From Gaiellasilicea sp037720595 (lineage in GTDB: Bacteria > Actinomycetota > Thermoleophilia > Gaiellales > Gaiellaceae): a stretch of 64,000 nucleotides of DNA. This document shows positions 28,030 to 36,672 of this stretch, one piece after another. Position numbers and translations under genes: made by a program. Position 1 is the stretch's first letter. Each line of letters starts with the position of its first letter. The stretch spans positions 36,527 through 100,526 of the forward strand of contig JBBJLW010000011.1 of NCBI GenBank assembly GCA_037720595.1, read 5' to 3'. The notes under the pieces were generated by a model, which was not told the origin of the DNA, ran no database searches, and saw nothing but the letters and a program-made list of their open reading frames with translations.

Positions 28030-28799
28030 TGCGGGCGCTGCGGCTCCTCTGGGTGGGCTGGGTCGTGCACATGAAGATGCTGACGCGCTCGGCCTTCAAC
28101 TTCTGGCTAGGGATCGTCTACCCGCTCTTCTTCGCCACCGCGGCCTTCTTCATGTTCCAGTCCGGCGACGATCCGAAGCCGCTCCTCTACGCGTCGCTCG
28201 GTGCGGCCGTGATGGGGATCTGGGGCGCGACGAGCACTTCCGCGGGAGCCGCTCTGGCGCGCGAGCGCTGGACGGGGACGCTCGAGCTCCTCGCGACCGC
28301 GCCGGCCCATTTCGCCCTGATCCTGCTCCCGGTGACGATCGCGATGGCGACGATCGGGATGTACAGCATGATTGCGACGCTCGTCTGGGGTCGGCTCGTC
28401 TTCGGAATCGAGCTCGAGGTCGGCGACCCGCTCGCGTTCGCCCTCGCCGTGCCCGCCACCGTCGTCTCGATCGGTGCACTCGGCTTCCTGCTCGCGGTCG
28501 CGTTCGTCCGCTTCCGCCAGGCCTGGGCGCTCGGGAACATGCTCGAGTACCCGGTCTGGCTGATCTCGGGCTTCCTCGTCCCGCTGACGCTCTTCCCCGC
28601 CTGGGTCCGCCCGATCTCGTGGGCGCTCGCCCCAACTTGGGGGATCAGCGCGATCCGCGGCGCGGCGCTCGGCGGCTCGCCCTACGGCGACATCGCGCTC
28701 GCGCTGCTCCTCGGGACCGGCTACACGCTGGCCGGGATCCTGCTGCTCGAGCGGGCGCTGCGCTCGGCGCGCCTGAAGGCGTCGCTGTCGCTTTCGTGA
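28029..28799 (+). CDS. ABC-2 family permease, type A copy 2
   Basis: 256 residues from the ATG that overlaps the previous stop by one base. Six predicted helices. It shares G-N-M-L-E-Y-P-V-W-L-I and A-L-A-P-T-W-G-I-S-A-I with copy 1, but its N-terminal half is more diverged (H-M-K-M-L-T-R-S-A-F-N-F-W). Ends LKASLSLS. Likely partner: the type-B gene 14 bases downstream. Confidence 0.88.
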   Translation: MRALRLLWVGWVVHMKMLTRSAFNFWLGIVYPLFFATAAFFMFQSGDDPKPLLYASLGAAVMGIWGATSTSAGAALARERWTGTLELLATAPAHFALILLPVTIAMATIGMYSMIATLVWGRLVFGIELEVGDPLAFALAVPATVVSIGALGFLLAVAFVRFRQAWALGNMLEYPVWLISGFLVPLTLFPAWVRPISWALAPTWGISAIRGAALGGSPYGDIALALLLGTGYTLAGILLLERALRSARLKASLSLS

Positions 28800-28812
28800 T
28801 GGGGGCGCTCTC

Positions 28813-29598
28813 GTGACCGGCGTCAGGGTCTTCGTGATCGGGGGATTGATCAGCTATCGCGCCCTCTTCGGCTGGCTCTCGCCCTGGGTGTTCATCCCGA
28901 GCCTGCTCGTCGCGCCGGTCTTCCAGATCCTGCTCTTCGTCTACATCGGGCGCTCGGCCGCGCTCGAGTCTGACGAGTTCTACGTGATCGGGAACGGAAT
29001 CCAGTACGCCTCGATCCCGTGCGTCTTCGCGATGACGAACATCATCGCGGGCGAGCGCTTCCAGCAGACGCTCGGCTCGATCCTGATCACACCCGCGCCG
29101 CGCCTGCCCCTTTTTGTCGGCCGTGCGCTGCCGGTCGTCCTGAACGGGTTCTTCGTCGCCGCCTTCGGGCTCGTGGTCGGCGGCCTGATCGTCGGGATCG
29201 ACGTGCCCGCCTCGGCATTCGGGCCGCTCGTGCTCGTGACCGCGGTGAGTGCCCTCTCCTGCACCGGACTCGGGCTGCTCAGCGCCGGGCTGGGACTGAT
29301 CGTGCGCGAGACCGCGGTGCTCTCGAACGTCCTCTTCGGGATCCTCCTGGTCTGCACCGGCGCGAACGTGCCGCTCGACGCGCTGCCGGACTGGCTGAGC
29401 ACGGCCGCGCAGGGGCTGCCGTTCACGCACGGGATCGAGGCGGCGCGGCTGCTCGCCGACGGCGCCCCGTTCGGCGAGGTCACCGGGCTCGTCGGCTCCG
29501 AAGCCCTGATCGGAGCGATCTACGCGACCGCCGGATATCTGCTGATCCGCGTTCTCGAGCGGCACAGTCGCAAGCACGCGACACTCGAGCGCGCCTGA
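28813..29598 (+). CDS. ABC-2 family permease, type B copy 2
   Basis: 261 residues, GTG start. Type-B motifs are kept: I-G-G-L-I-S-Y-R-A-L-F-G-W at the N-terminus, A-P-V-F-Q-I-L-L-F-V-Y-I-G-R, and FTHGIEAARLLADGAPFGEV near 199. It is the most diverged of the three type-B copies. A 47-base gap follows before the next permease, the longest gap in the operon. Confidence 0.88.
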   Translation: MTGVRVFVIGGLISYRALFGWLSPWVFIPSLLVAPVFQILLFVYIGRSAALESDEFYVIGNGIQYASIPCVFAMTNIIAGERFQQTLGSILITPAPRLPLFVGRALPVVLNGFFVAAFGLVVGGLIVGIDVPASAFGPLVLVTAVSALSCTGLGLLSAGLGLIVRETAVLSNVLFGILLVCTGANVPLDALPDWLSTAAQGLPFTHGIEAARLLADGAPFGEVTGLVGSEALIGAIYATAGYLLIRVLERHSRKHATLERA

Positions 29599-29645
29599 GG
29601 CGCGACGCTTCGAGCGCGCCTGACCCCTTTGGCTAGGCTCGGAAG

Positions 29646-30410
29646 ATGCTGCGAATCTTCTGGGTCGGGTGGCTCTTCAACCTGAAGAACCTGACGAACT
29701 CGCTCTTCTTCGTCCTGATCAGCGTGCTCCAGCCGGTCATCTTCGCCTCGATCGCGTTCTTCATGTTCGAACGCGGCGACCGGGGCGGCGGCCTGCTCTA
29801 CGCGGCGCTCGGAGCCGGGCTGATGGGGATCTGGTCGTCGACGCTCTTCGGCTCGGGCGGGGCGATCCAGTGGATGCGCTGGCAGGGCACGCTCGAGATC
29901 GCGATCGCCGCGCCGGTCCGCTTCCTCTGGGTACTCCTGCCGCTGACGATCTCCACCGCCACGATCGGGCTCTACTCGATCGTGGCGACGCTCTTCTGGG
30001 GCCGTATCTTCTTCGGCGTCCCGCTCTCCTTCGAGCATCCGGCGCTCTTCGCGCTGGCGCTGCCGGTCACGGTCGTCAGCCTCGGCCTGCTCGGGCTCGT
30101 CCTGGCCTCGACCTTCGTCCTCTACCGGCAGGCGAGCGCGTTCTCGAACCTGCTCGAGTATCCCGTCTGGCTCGCGACCGGCCTGCTCGTCCCGCTCTCG
30201 CTCCTCCCCGGCTGGGTCGAGTGGCTCTCGTGGGTGCTGGCCCCGACCTGGGGAATGGAGGCGGTGCGGAACGCGGCGCTCGGCGGCGAGGTGTGGGAGG
30301 GAATCGGGATGTGCGTTCTCCTTGGCGCCGTCTACCTCGCGCTCGGCTCGTTCTTCATGCAGAACTTCGAGCGGCGCGCCCGCCAACAGGCGACGCTCTC
30401 GCTGACGTGA
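29646..30410 (+). CDS. ABC-2 family permease, type A copy 3
   Basis: 254 residues, six helices. N-terminal MLRIFWVGWLFNLKNL; N-L-L-E-Y-P-V-W-L-A-T-G near 168 and VLAPTWGMEAVRNAALGG near 199 match the other type-A permeases, and the C-terminus FMQNFERRARQQATLSLT is very like copy 1, so copies 1 and 3 look closest. The stop overlaps the next gene by 4 bases (GTGA). Confidence 0.88.
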   Translation: MLRIFWVGWLFNLKNLTNSLFFVLISVLQPVIFASIAFFMFERGDRGGGLLYAALGAGLMGIWSSTLFGSGGAIQWMRWQGTLEIAIAAPVRFLWVLLPLTISTATIGLYSIVATLFWGRIFFGVPLSFEHPALFALALPVTVVSLGLLGLVLASTFVLYRQASAFSNLLEYPVWLATGLLVPLSLLPGWVEWLSWVLAPTWGMEAVRNAALGGEVWEGIGMCVLLGAVYLALGSFFMQNFERRARQQATLSLT

Positions 30411-31195
30411 CCGCCGCGCTGCGCGTCTTCTTCGTCGGCGGGCGGATCTCGTATCGCGCGCTCTTCAACTGGATCAGCCCGGTCATGTACGTGACGACGA
30501 TGCTCGGCAGCCCGCTCTTCCAGATCCTCTTCTTCACCTACCTCGGCCGCTACGCGGGCAGCCGCGGCGACGAGTTCTTCATCGTCGGCAACGCCGTCCA
30601 GGTCTCGGCGATGGCCGGGATCTACGGGATGGTGATGGGGATCGCGAACGAGCGACAGTTCGGGACACTGACTCCCTTGCTCGCGACCCCCGCGAACCGG
30701 CTCGCCGTCTTCGCAGGCCGCGCCCTGCCGAATATCGTCAACGGACTTGCCGTTTCGTCGTTCGGGTTCGCCGTGAGCTGGCTGTTGCTGGACTTCAGTC
30801 CCGACGCGGCGTCGTTGCCCTCGCTCGCGTTCGTGGTGGTCGTCACCGTCGTCTCGTGCACCGCACTCGGAATGCTGATCGGCTCGATCGGCCTGCGCGC
30901 TCGCGACGTCTTCTTCGCCGCCAACCTCGTCTACTTCCTGATGCTGCTCTTCTGCGGCGTCAACGTGGACGTCGACTCGCTGCCTGGCTGGATGGAGGCG
31001 ATCGGCCGCTCGGTGCCGCTAACGCACGGGATCGAGGCCGCGCGCCGGGTCGTCGATGGTGCAACGCTCGGCGACGTCCGCGGCCTGGTCGTCACGGAAG
31101 CGCTGATCGGCGCCGCCTACGCCGTCGCGGCCTACGTCCTCTTCCGGTTCTTCGAGGCGGAGAGCCGCCGCCGCGCGAGCCTGGAGACGTTCTAG
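30407..31195 (+). CDS. ABC-2 family permease, type B copy 3
   Basis: 262 residues from the GTG at 30407. Type-B signatures: G-G-R-I-S-Y-R-A-L-F-N-W, G-S-P-L-F-Q-I-L-F-F-T-Y-L-G-R and GNAVQVSAMAGIYGMVMG, the last almost identical to copy 1. C-terminus R-F-F-E-A-E-S-R-R-R-A-S-L-E. Last gene of the exporter operon; the next gene is convergent 11 bases away. Confidence 0.88.
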   Translation: MTAALRVFFVGGRISYRALFNWISPVMYVTTMLGSPLFQILFFTYLGRYAGSRGDEFFIVGNAVQVSAMAGIYGMVMGIANERQFGTLTPLLATPANRLAVFAGRALPNIVNGLAVSSFGFAVSWLLLDFSPDAASLPSLAFVVVVTVVSCTALGMLIGSIGLRARDVFFAANLVYFLMLLFCGVNVDVDSLPGWMEAIGRSVPLTHGIEAARRVVDGATLGDVRGLVVTEALIGAAYAVAAYVLFRFFEAESRRRASLETF

Positions 31196-31206
31196 TTCGA
31201 GAGGTA

Positions 31207-31923
31207 CTACAGCTCGAACAGCTCGAAGTCCTTGCCCGTCACGTGGACGGCGACGTTGCGCACCGGCACGGGGCCGAGCGAGCCCTCGAACGAGCCGCGG
31301 TGCGCGTGCCCGTGAAGAACGAGGTCGGGACGGTGGACGCCGATCGGGGCCGCCAGCCGCGAGGAGCCGAGGAAGGCCCAGATCGTCTCGGGCTCGCCGA
31401 CGAGTGTCTCGGGAATCGGCGCGTAATGCAGCAGCACGATCCGGCGGTGGCAGCCCGAGATCGCCTCGAGCCCGGCCTCGATCGCCTCGACCTCGCGGGT
31501 TGTCTCGGCGTACACCTCGCGCAGGAGCGGCTCGCCAAAGTCGGGCAGCTCGGCGCCCGGAAAGCCTCCGACGAAGCCCTTCGCGCCGACGATCCCGACC
31601 TCGAGCTCTCCGACCTCGTGGAGCGAGACCTCGTGCTGCAGCACGACGACGCCTGCCTCGCGCAGCACGGCCACCACTTCCTCGCAGCGGTTCAGGTGGT
31701 AGTCGTGGTTTCCGAGCACGGCGACGACCGGGATGGGCAGGTCGCGGCAGATATCGGCAAGGACGGCGGCCTGCTCGGGGTCGCCGTGGGTCGTCAGATC
31801 GCCGGCGAGCAGCACGAGATCGGCCTGCTCTCCGGCCACCTGAAAGGCATGCGTCAGCCGGTCGCGCAGCGGCTCGGCGCAATGGATGTCGCCTGCGGCG
31901 GCAATGCGGACGGTCGTGCTCAT
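31207..31923 (-). CDS. Calcineurin-like metallophosphoesterase
   Basis: 238 residues. Metal-binding motifs of the superfamily in order: A-A-G-D-I-H near 10-14, L-L-A-G-D-L-T-T-H-G near 39-48, V-L-G-N-H-D-Y-H near 73-80, L-L-H-Y-A-P near 172 and H-G-H-A-H near 209. These give the two-metal centre (D-x-H, GDxx(D/T), GNHD, GHxH). A soluble cytoplasmic phosphodiesterase or phosphatase; the substrate is not evident. It is convergent with the exporter operon and divergent from the broken nucleotidyltransferase gene. Confidence 0.9.
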   Translation of the reverse strand: MSTTVRIAAAGDIHCAEPLRDRLTHAFQVAGEQADLVLLAGDLTTHGDPEQAAVLADICRDLPIPVVAVLGNHDYHLNRCEEVVAVLREAGVVVLQHEVSLHEVGELEVGIVGAKGFVGGFPGAELPDFGEPLLREVYAETTREVEAIEAGLEAISGCHRRIVLLHYAPIPETLVGEPETIWAFLGSSRLAAPIGVHRPDLVLHGHAHRGSFEGSLGPVPVRNVAVHVTGKDFELFEL

Positions 31924-31985
31924 TCCGACCGTTCTCTACCTCGCCCGCGCTTCACAAACGATCGAGCGGGTACCGAGCCAGCCCG

Positions 31986-32559
31986 ATGGTGCGCACGCCG
32001 GACGAGAGCTTTCCCGACCTGATCGACGCGATGAAGCTCGCCTCGGCCGCACTCCGCGACGCCGAGGTGCCGCACCTGCTCGGCGGTGGACTCGCTGCGT
32101 GGGCTCGCGGAGGGCCACCGACCGAGCACGACGTCGACTTCTTCGTCCGCGAGGCAGACGCCGAGCGCGCCCTGCAGGCGCTCGTCGACGCAGGGATGAC
32201 CGCCGAGCGGCCTCCGGAGGGCTGGCTCCTGAAGGCGTGGTGCGGGGAGACGCTGATCGACCTGATCTTCCATCCAGGGCGGTCCGGTCGGCGACGAGCA
32301 CTTCGAGCGCGCCGAGCTGCTCGAGGTGATGGCGCAGCCGCTCCCAGTTGCCTCGCTCGACGACGTGATCGTGACGAAACTGCTCTCGCTCACCGAACAG
32401 GAGCCGAATTTCGCCGGTGTGCTCGAGCTGGCACACTCCCTGCGCGAGCAGATCGACTGGGAGGTGGTGCGCCGCCGAACCGAGTCGTCGCCGTTCGCCC
32501 GTGCCTTCTTCACCCTGGTCGAGGAGCTCGGGATCGTCGAGTTGCGGCAAGCCTCCTAG
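31986..32559 (+). pseudogene. Nucleotidyltransferase-fold protein, frameshifted
   Basis: The first frame, from ATG 31986, reads LLGGGLAAWARGGPPTEHDV then D-F-F-V, a nucleotidyltransferase G-G-(x)n-D-x-D signature near residue 35-58, up to L-I-D-L-I-F-H-P near 32275. The family-like sequence then continues in another frame (G-P-V-G-D-E-H-F-E-R-A-E-L-L-E-V-M, then SLDDVIVTKLLSLTEQEPNF) to a stop at 32559. One extra G in GGG at 32277-32279 explains the shift, and the total length (574 nt) is one base too many. With it removed the protein has about 190 residues. Either a sequencing error or a real knock-out. Confidence 0.8.
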
Positions 32560-33365
32560 AAATAGAAGGTCGTCCAGGCCTCCCACCAGCTCTCCGCAGT
32601 GACAATGATCGTCCGGTCGTCGACTCGCTCGACGCCCTTCCGGAAGCGGAGCTTGTCCGGCGCCCCCGTGTGCTTGAACTCGACTCGGATCTCGCAGGGA
32701 CTGCCGGGACTCCACGGCTCGACGGCCTTCAGGTTCGAGAGCGCCTGCTTCGCACCCGCCTCGATCAGCTCGCGCGCCCTTACCGGTGGAATCTGCCGCG
32801 CCGACTGGACGCCGAGCCCGGTCTTGACCGCGACCGTCGTCAGTCCTGAGCCGAGCAGGTCGCTGCCTTCCGCGCACGCGGCCTCGTCGCCGGTGACGAG
32901 CAGCACGGGACAGTTCCACGTTCCGCAGACGGCGGCATGGATACCGGTCTCGCCGACGCGCGTGCCGTTGAACCAGAGGTTGAAGTAGTCCTGGCCCGAC
33001 ACCGTGTGGTTGAGCACACCCAGTCGCGTGCCGGCCATTGCGTGCATCCCGACGAGGAGCGCCGCATCGCAGCCTTCCTCCAGGAAGTCCGTGTACTCGG
33101 TCCAGTCGTCCTGGACGACGAACTCGCAGTCGGGATGGAGCAGCTCCGGCATCAGCGAGTTGAACGACCACTCCTTGCCGGCACCGTGGCAGTCCATCAC
33201 GACGATCTCGGTCGCGCCGGCGGCCTTCGCGCCACGCACGGCCGCGTTGATCTCCTCGGTATAGAGCTTGCGCCCCTCGTCGTAGAGCGGCAGGCCGCCG
33301 CCGGTCTGGGCGCCCTTGACGATCCCGGAGACGCCTTCCATGTCGGTGATGATGTGGATGCGCAC
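32556..33365 (-). CDS. M55-family D-aminopeptidase (DppA-like)
   Basis: 269 residues, the family's usual length. The N-terminus I-I-T-D-M-E-G-V-S-G is the M55 zinc-binding signature (D8, E10). Further ligands are expected in V-V-M-D-C-H-G-A-G near 56-64, L-V-G-M-H-A-M-A-G near 103-111 and L-N-H-T-V near 117. The family removes N-terminal D-amino acids from peptides and works with peptide transport in Bacillus. It lies between two frameshifted genes, overlapping the end of the first by 4 bases; it is itself intact. Confidence 0.92.
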   Translation of the reverse strand: MRIHIITDMEGVSGIVKGAQTGGGLPLYDEGRKLYTEEINAAVRGAKAAGATEIVVMDCHGAGKEWSFNSLMPELLHPDCEFVVQDDWTEYTDFLEEGCDAALLVGMHAMAGTRLGVLNHTVSGQDYFNLWFNGTRVGETGIHAAVCGTWNCPVLLVTGDEAACAEGSDLLGSGLTTVAVKTGLGVQSARQIPPVRARELIEAGAKQALSNLKAVEPWSPGSPCEIRVEFKHTGAPDKLRFRKGVERVDDRTIIVTAESWWEAWTTFYF

Positions 33366-33386
33366 CGCGCGTTAGCCTAAGCGATC

Positions 33387-34162
33387 GTGGAAACCGGCCT
33401 CGCAGGCAAGGGCGTCCTCGTGACCGGCGCGTCCGGTGGGATCGGCGCCGCCTGCGCGCGGGCCTTCGAAGCCGAGGGAGCGCGGGTGGCCGTTCACTAT
33501 CACCGCGGCGAAGAGCGGGCCCGCGAGGTCGCGGCCGAGCTCGACGGTGCACCCATCGTTCAGGGAGACCTCACCGACGAGCTCGAGGTTGACCGGCTCT
33601 TCGAGGAGACGCGCGCCGCGCTCGGCCGGATCGACGTCTGTGCCGCGATCGCCGGGGTCTGGCCCTCGGACGACGCGCCGGTCTGGGAGCTCTCGCTCGA
33701 GCGGTGGGAGCGCACTCTGAGCCAGAACCTGACGTCGGTGTTCCTGACCGCGCGCGGCTTCTCCGCGAGGTCGAGCGGAACGGCGAGGGCTCGCTCGTGC
33801 TCGTCGGCTCGACTGCGGGAATCGTCGGCGAGGCCGGCCACGCCGACTACGCGGCCGCGAAGTCGGCCGTCCTCGGCGGGCTCCTCCTCAGCCTCAAGAA
33901 CGAGATCGTGCGGGTGGCTCCGCGCGGCCGGGTGAACGCCGTCGCGCCCGGCTGGACGGAGTCGCCGATGACACGCGGGCACGTCGATCCGGAGGCGGTA
34001 CAGCGGATCTCGCGGACGATGGCCCTGCGCAAAGTCGCCCAGCCCGAGGATGTCGCGCGCCAGGTGGTCGTACTTGCCTCGAACGAGCTCTCGGGCCACG
34101 TCACCGGCCAGGTCGTAACGGTCGCCGGCGGGATGGAAGGCCGCGTCGTCCACGACCCCTAG
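33387..34162 (+). pseudogene. SDR-family oxidoreductase (FabG-like), frameshifted
   Basis: From GTG 33387 the first frame reads G-V-L-V-T-G-A-S-G-G-I-G (TGxxxGxG cofactor site, residues 10-20) to S-V-F-L-T-A-R-G-F near 33758. The family sequence continues in another frame: LREVERNGEGSLVLVGSTAG, then Y-A-A-A-K near 33848 (catalytic Tyr and Lys) and VNAVAPGWTESPM, to the stop at 34162. One missing C in CTT|CTCCG at 33759-33762 explains it; the length (776 nt) is one base short of a multiple of three. Corrected, it would be a complete ~258-residue SDR. Confidence 0.85.
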
Positions 34163-34170
34163 AAAGACGA

Positions 34171-34199
34171 AAGCGACGAGCCTTCTGAGCTCGTCGCTT
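34171..34199 (+). terminator. Terminator after SDR gene
   Basis: AAGCGACGAG pairs with CTCGTCGCTT over 10 bp around a 9-base loop, 9 bases after the SDR stop codon. A short pyrimidine stretch follows. Confidence 0.7.
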
Positions 34200-34849
34200 C
34201 CTCACTCGTCGTGCCGCAGGAGAGATTGCCGTCAGTCCCCGACAAGAAGAGCACTCTCCTCATCGGCAGCAGCGCCGAAAACTTGAGAGGAAAATTCGTG
34301 GGCCGAAAACGGCCCCTTTCGGGATCTCCGCGACCGGCACGTTCAAGGACGCGAGCCTGAAGGGGAACCAACCCGCGAGGAACAGATCAGGGCCGTGCCC
34401 ATTCAGGGAAGTGAGCCCGGGAGCGAAGCGACCCTTCAGGGGTCTTGCGCGGGCGCGGGCTCCGCCCGTGCCCTTGCGCACAAAAACAGAGCGAAGCGAC
34501 CCTTCAGGGGTCTTAGCGCGGGCGCGGGCTCCGCCCGTGCCCTTGCGCACAAAAACAGAGCGAAGCGACCCTTCAGGGGTCTTGCGCGATCCAGGAATCT
34601 GCTCCCGCAGATTCTCGGATCTTGCGCCAAAAAAAGAGCGGGACCCCGCCGCCTGGGGCCCCGCTCGGTGGCTCCCTGATCGGAAGCCGTTCTCCTCTCC
34701 CGCGCTGCCCCGCCGCTGGGGCGCTCGGAAGATGTGCTGAGTATGCCGGCGGCTGCGGGATCCGGGAATCACCCGTCTGCGGTTGACTCGTCCCTCGAAC
34801 GGGGTTGACGGCGGTAGTTCACTCCCGTCACGCATCTAGAGTGGCCGCG
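34200..34849. repeat. Noncoding repeat region: tandem 68/69-bp repeats and hairpins
   Basis: Two full units and a partial third begin at 34421, 34489 and 34558. Each starts GAGCGAAGCGACCCTTCAGG and carries two hairpins: GACCC-TTCAG-GGGTC, and GGGC..GGGC-TCC-GCCC..GCCC, and ends in a run of A before the next unit. The array ends near 34584. A further strong hairpin (GAGCGGG...CCCGCTC) lies at 34636-34666 after a run of seven A. Predicted proteins in this stretch are low-complexity and inconsistent between frames, so I see no gene. Resembles REP/BIME-type intergenic repeats. Confidence 0.75.
34636..34666. terminator. Hairpin following an A-run (terminator for minus-strand transcripts)
   Basis: GAGCGGG-A-CCCC pairs with GGGG-C-CCCGCTC around a 7-base loop, and is flanked on its left by AAAAAAA. 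Read on the minus strand this is a hairpin followed by a U-run, a classic intrinsic terminator, although no minus-strand gene ends here. Confidence 0.5.
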
Positions 34850-36658
34850 ATGTCGAGCCGCCTTCTCGAACGCCTGGATTCCGGCCCGCCGATCGTCGCC
34901 GACGGTGGGACGGGAACCCTGCTCTCTGGAGCGGTTCCTCGCCTGCGCTGCCCCGAGGAGGCGAACCTCCGCGCGCCCGAGAGCGTCGTCGCCCTGCATG
35001 CGAGCTTCATCCGCGCCGGCGCGGAGCTGATCGAGACGAACACGTTCGGCGCGAACAGGCGCAAGCTCGCCGCGCGCTTCCTCGAGGACGAGCTCGAGCT
35101 GATCAACTCGACCGCGGTCCGGCTCGCCCGCGAGGCGCGAGAGATGTGCGGCGGCGAGGTCTTCATCGCGGGCGCGATCGGTCCGCTCGGCGAGACGGAG
35201 CGGTTCGACGTCGACGAGACGGCCACCCTGGTCGCCGAGCAGGCTCGGATCCTCGAGGGCCGCGGCGTCGACCTGCTGCTGCTCGAGACGTTCTACGACT
35301 TGGACGAGCTCATCGCGGCGGTGGAAGCGGTCCGCGGCGTCTCGCAGCTTCCCCTGGTCGCTCTGATGACCTTCGACGCGGACGGGCAGACCCTCGGCGG
35401 CGTCTCGGCGGGCGACGCGGCCGAGCGACTGGACGGCCTCGAGCTCGCGGCGATGGGCGCGAACCACGGCGCGGGGCCCGCGGCGGCGCTGAACGCGATC
35501 GCCCAGAGGCAGGGCAGCGACCGGGTGCTGGCGGCGCTGCCGAACGTCGGCCTGGCGAGCCTCGCCGGCTCGCGCGTGATCTTTCCGCACGCGACCCCGG
35601 AGTACTTCAGCGAGTTCGCCGCCCAGGCACGGCAGCTCGGAGCCGGGCTGATCGGAGGCTGCTGCGGCACGACGCCGGCGCAGATCGCCGCGATCCGCTC
35701 CGCGATCGACCAGGGTCGCTCGCCCTCGAGCCGGCTCGTCGTCCACGAACGAGAGCTGCATGCCGCGAGCGAAACCATCGCCGAGGAGACGACGCTCGCG
35801 CGGATGCTGCGCGAGCAGGAGTTCGTGATCTCCGTCCAGCTCGACCCGCCGCTCGGTGGCTCGAACGAGGCGCTGCTCGAGACCGCGCGCGTCCTGAAGG
35901 AGTCTGGGAAAGCGCATCTCGTCGACGTGAACGACAACCCGCGGGCTCGCGCGCGGATGAGCGGGATGATGGCCTCCGTAGCGATCGAGCGGGCCTGCAG
36001 AATCGAGACGATCCCGCACCTGACGCCCCGCGACATGACGGTTGCCGGGCTCGAGTCGCTTCTGCTCGGAACGCACGCCGAGGGCGTCCGCAACATCCTT
36101 GCCGTGACGGGCGACCCACCGGAGGAAGGCGACTACCCCGGGGCGCGCGGCGTGTACGAGGTGGAGGCAATCGGGCTGACCAAGCTGATCGCGAACCTGA
36201 ACCGAGGCGAGGACAACCACGGGCGCACGATCGACGCGCCGACCTCGTTCTTCACCGGCGTGGCCGTCAATCCGTCCGCCGACGACCTTGAGGTCGAGCT
36301 CGACCGCTTCGAGCGCAAGCTGGAGGCCGGCGCGCAATTCGCGATGACCCAGGTGCTCTTCGATCTCAGGTATCTCGACGCTTTCCTCGCCCATTTCGGC
36401 GGGCGCTCGCCGATTCCGCTCCTGGTCGGCGTCTGGCCGCTTCGCAGCCATGAGCTCGCCGTGCGCTTGCACAACGAGGTGCCCGGGATGATCGTGCCCG
36501 ACGCTGTGCAGCAGCGGCTACTCGACGCGGGCGGAGCCGCCGCGGAGGTCGGCGGGGAGCTGGCCCGGCAGCTGATCGCCGAGTCGCGGGAGAAGGCGGC
36601 GGGGGTCTACGTCGTTGCCCCGTTTCGCCAACCGCTCGGCGTTCTGGAGCTGCTCTAG
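34850..36658 (+). CDS. Bifunctional homocysteine S-methyltransferase / methylenetetrahydrofolate reductase
   Basis: 602 residues from ATG 34850. Residues 1-300 are a homocysteine S-methyltransferase domain: P-I-V-A-D-G-G-T-G-T near 13-22, E-T-N-T-F-G-A-N near 58-65 and the zinc cysteines in G-G-C-C-G-T-T-P near 268-275. Residues 315-600 are an MTHFR TIM barrel: I-S-V-Q-L-D-P-P near 328, ILAVTGDPPEEGDYPGA near 412 and GAQFAMTQVLFDL near 490. The fusion produces 5-methyl-THF and uses a methyl donor to make methionine, as in Bacillus YitJ-type proteins. It stands alone after the repeat region. Confidence 0.93.
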   Translation: MSSRLLERLDSGPPIVADGGTGTLLSGAVPRLRCPEEANLRAPESVVALHASFIRAGAELIETNTFGANRRKLAARFLEDELELINSTAVRLAREAREMCGGEVFIAGAIGPLGETERFDVDETATLVAEQARILEGRGVDLLLLETFYDLDELIAAVEAVRGVSQLPLVALMTFDADGQTLGGVSAGDAAERLDGLELAAMGANHGAGPAAALNAIAQRQGSDRVLAALPNVGLASLAGSRVIFPHATPEYFSEFAAQARQLGAGLIGGCCGTTPAQIAAIRSAIDQGRSPSSRLVVHERELHAASETIAEETTLARMLREQEFVISVQLDPPLGGSNEALLETARVLKESGKAHLVDVNDNPRARARMSGMMASVAIERACRIETIPHLTPRDMTVAGLESLLLGTHAEGVRNILAVTGDPPEEGDYPGARGVYEVEAIGLTKLIANLNRGEDNHGRTIDAPTSFFTGVAVNPSADDLEVELDRFERKLEAGAQFAMTQVLFDLRYLDAFLAHFGGRSPIPLLVGVWPLRSHELAVRLHNEVPGMIVPDAVQQRLLDAGGAAAEVGGELARQLIAESREKAAGVYVVAPFRQPLGVLELL

Positions 36659-36672
36659 TCACGCATCTGGGC

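Noticed and set aside
34421..34584. CRISPR array
   Set aside because: The units are contiguous 68/69-bp tandem repeats with no variable spacers and no cas genes anywhere in the window.
34260..34835. Protein made of repeated PLKGRFALFLCARARAEPAP-like units
   Set aside because: It derives from the hairpin repeats, lacks a ribosome binding site and the frame differs between units on the two strands.
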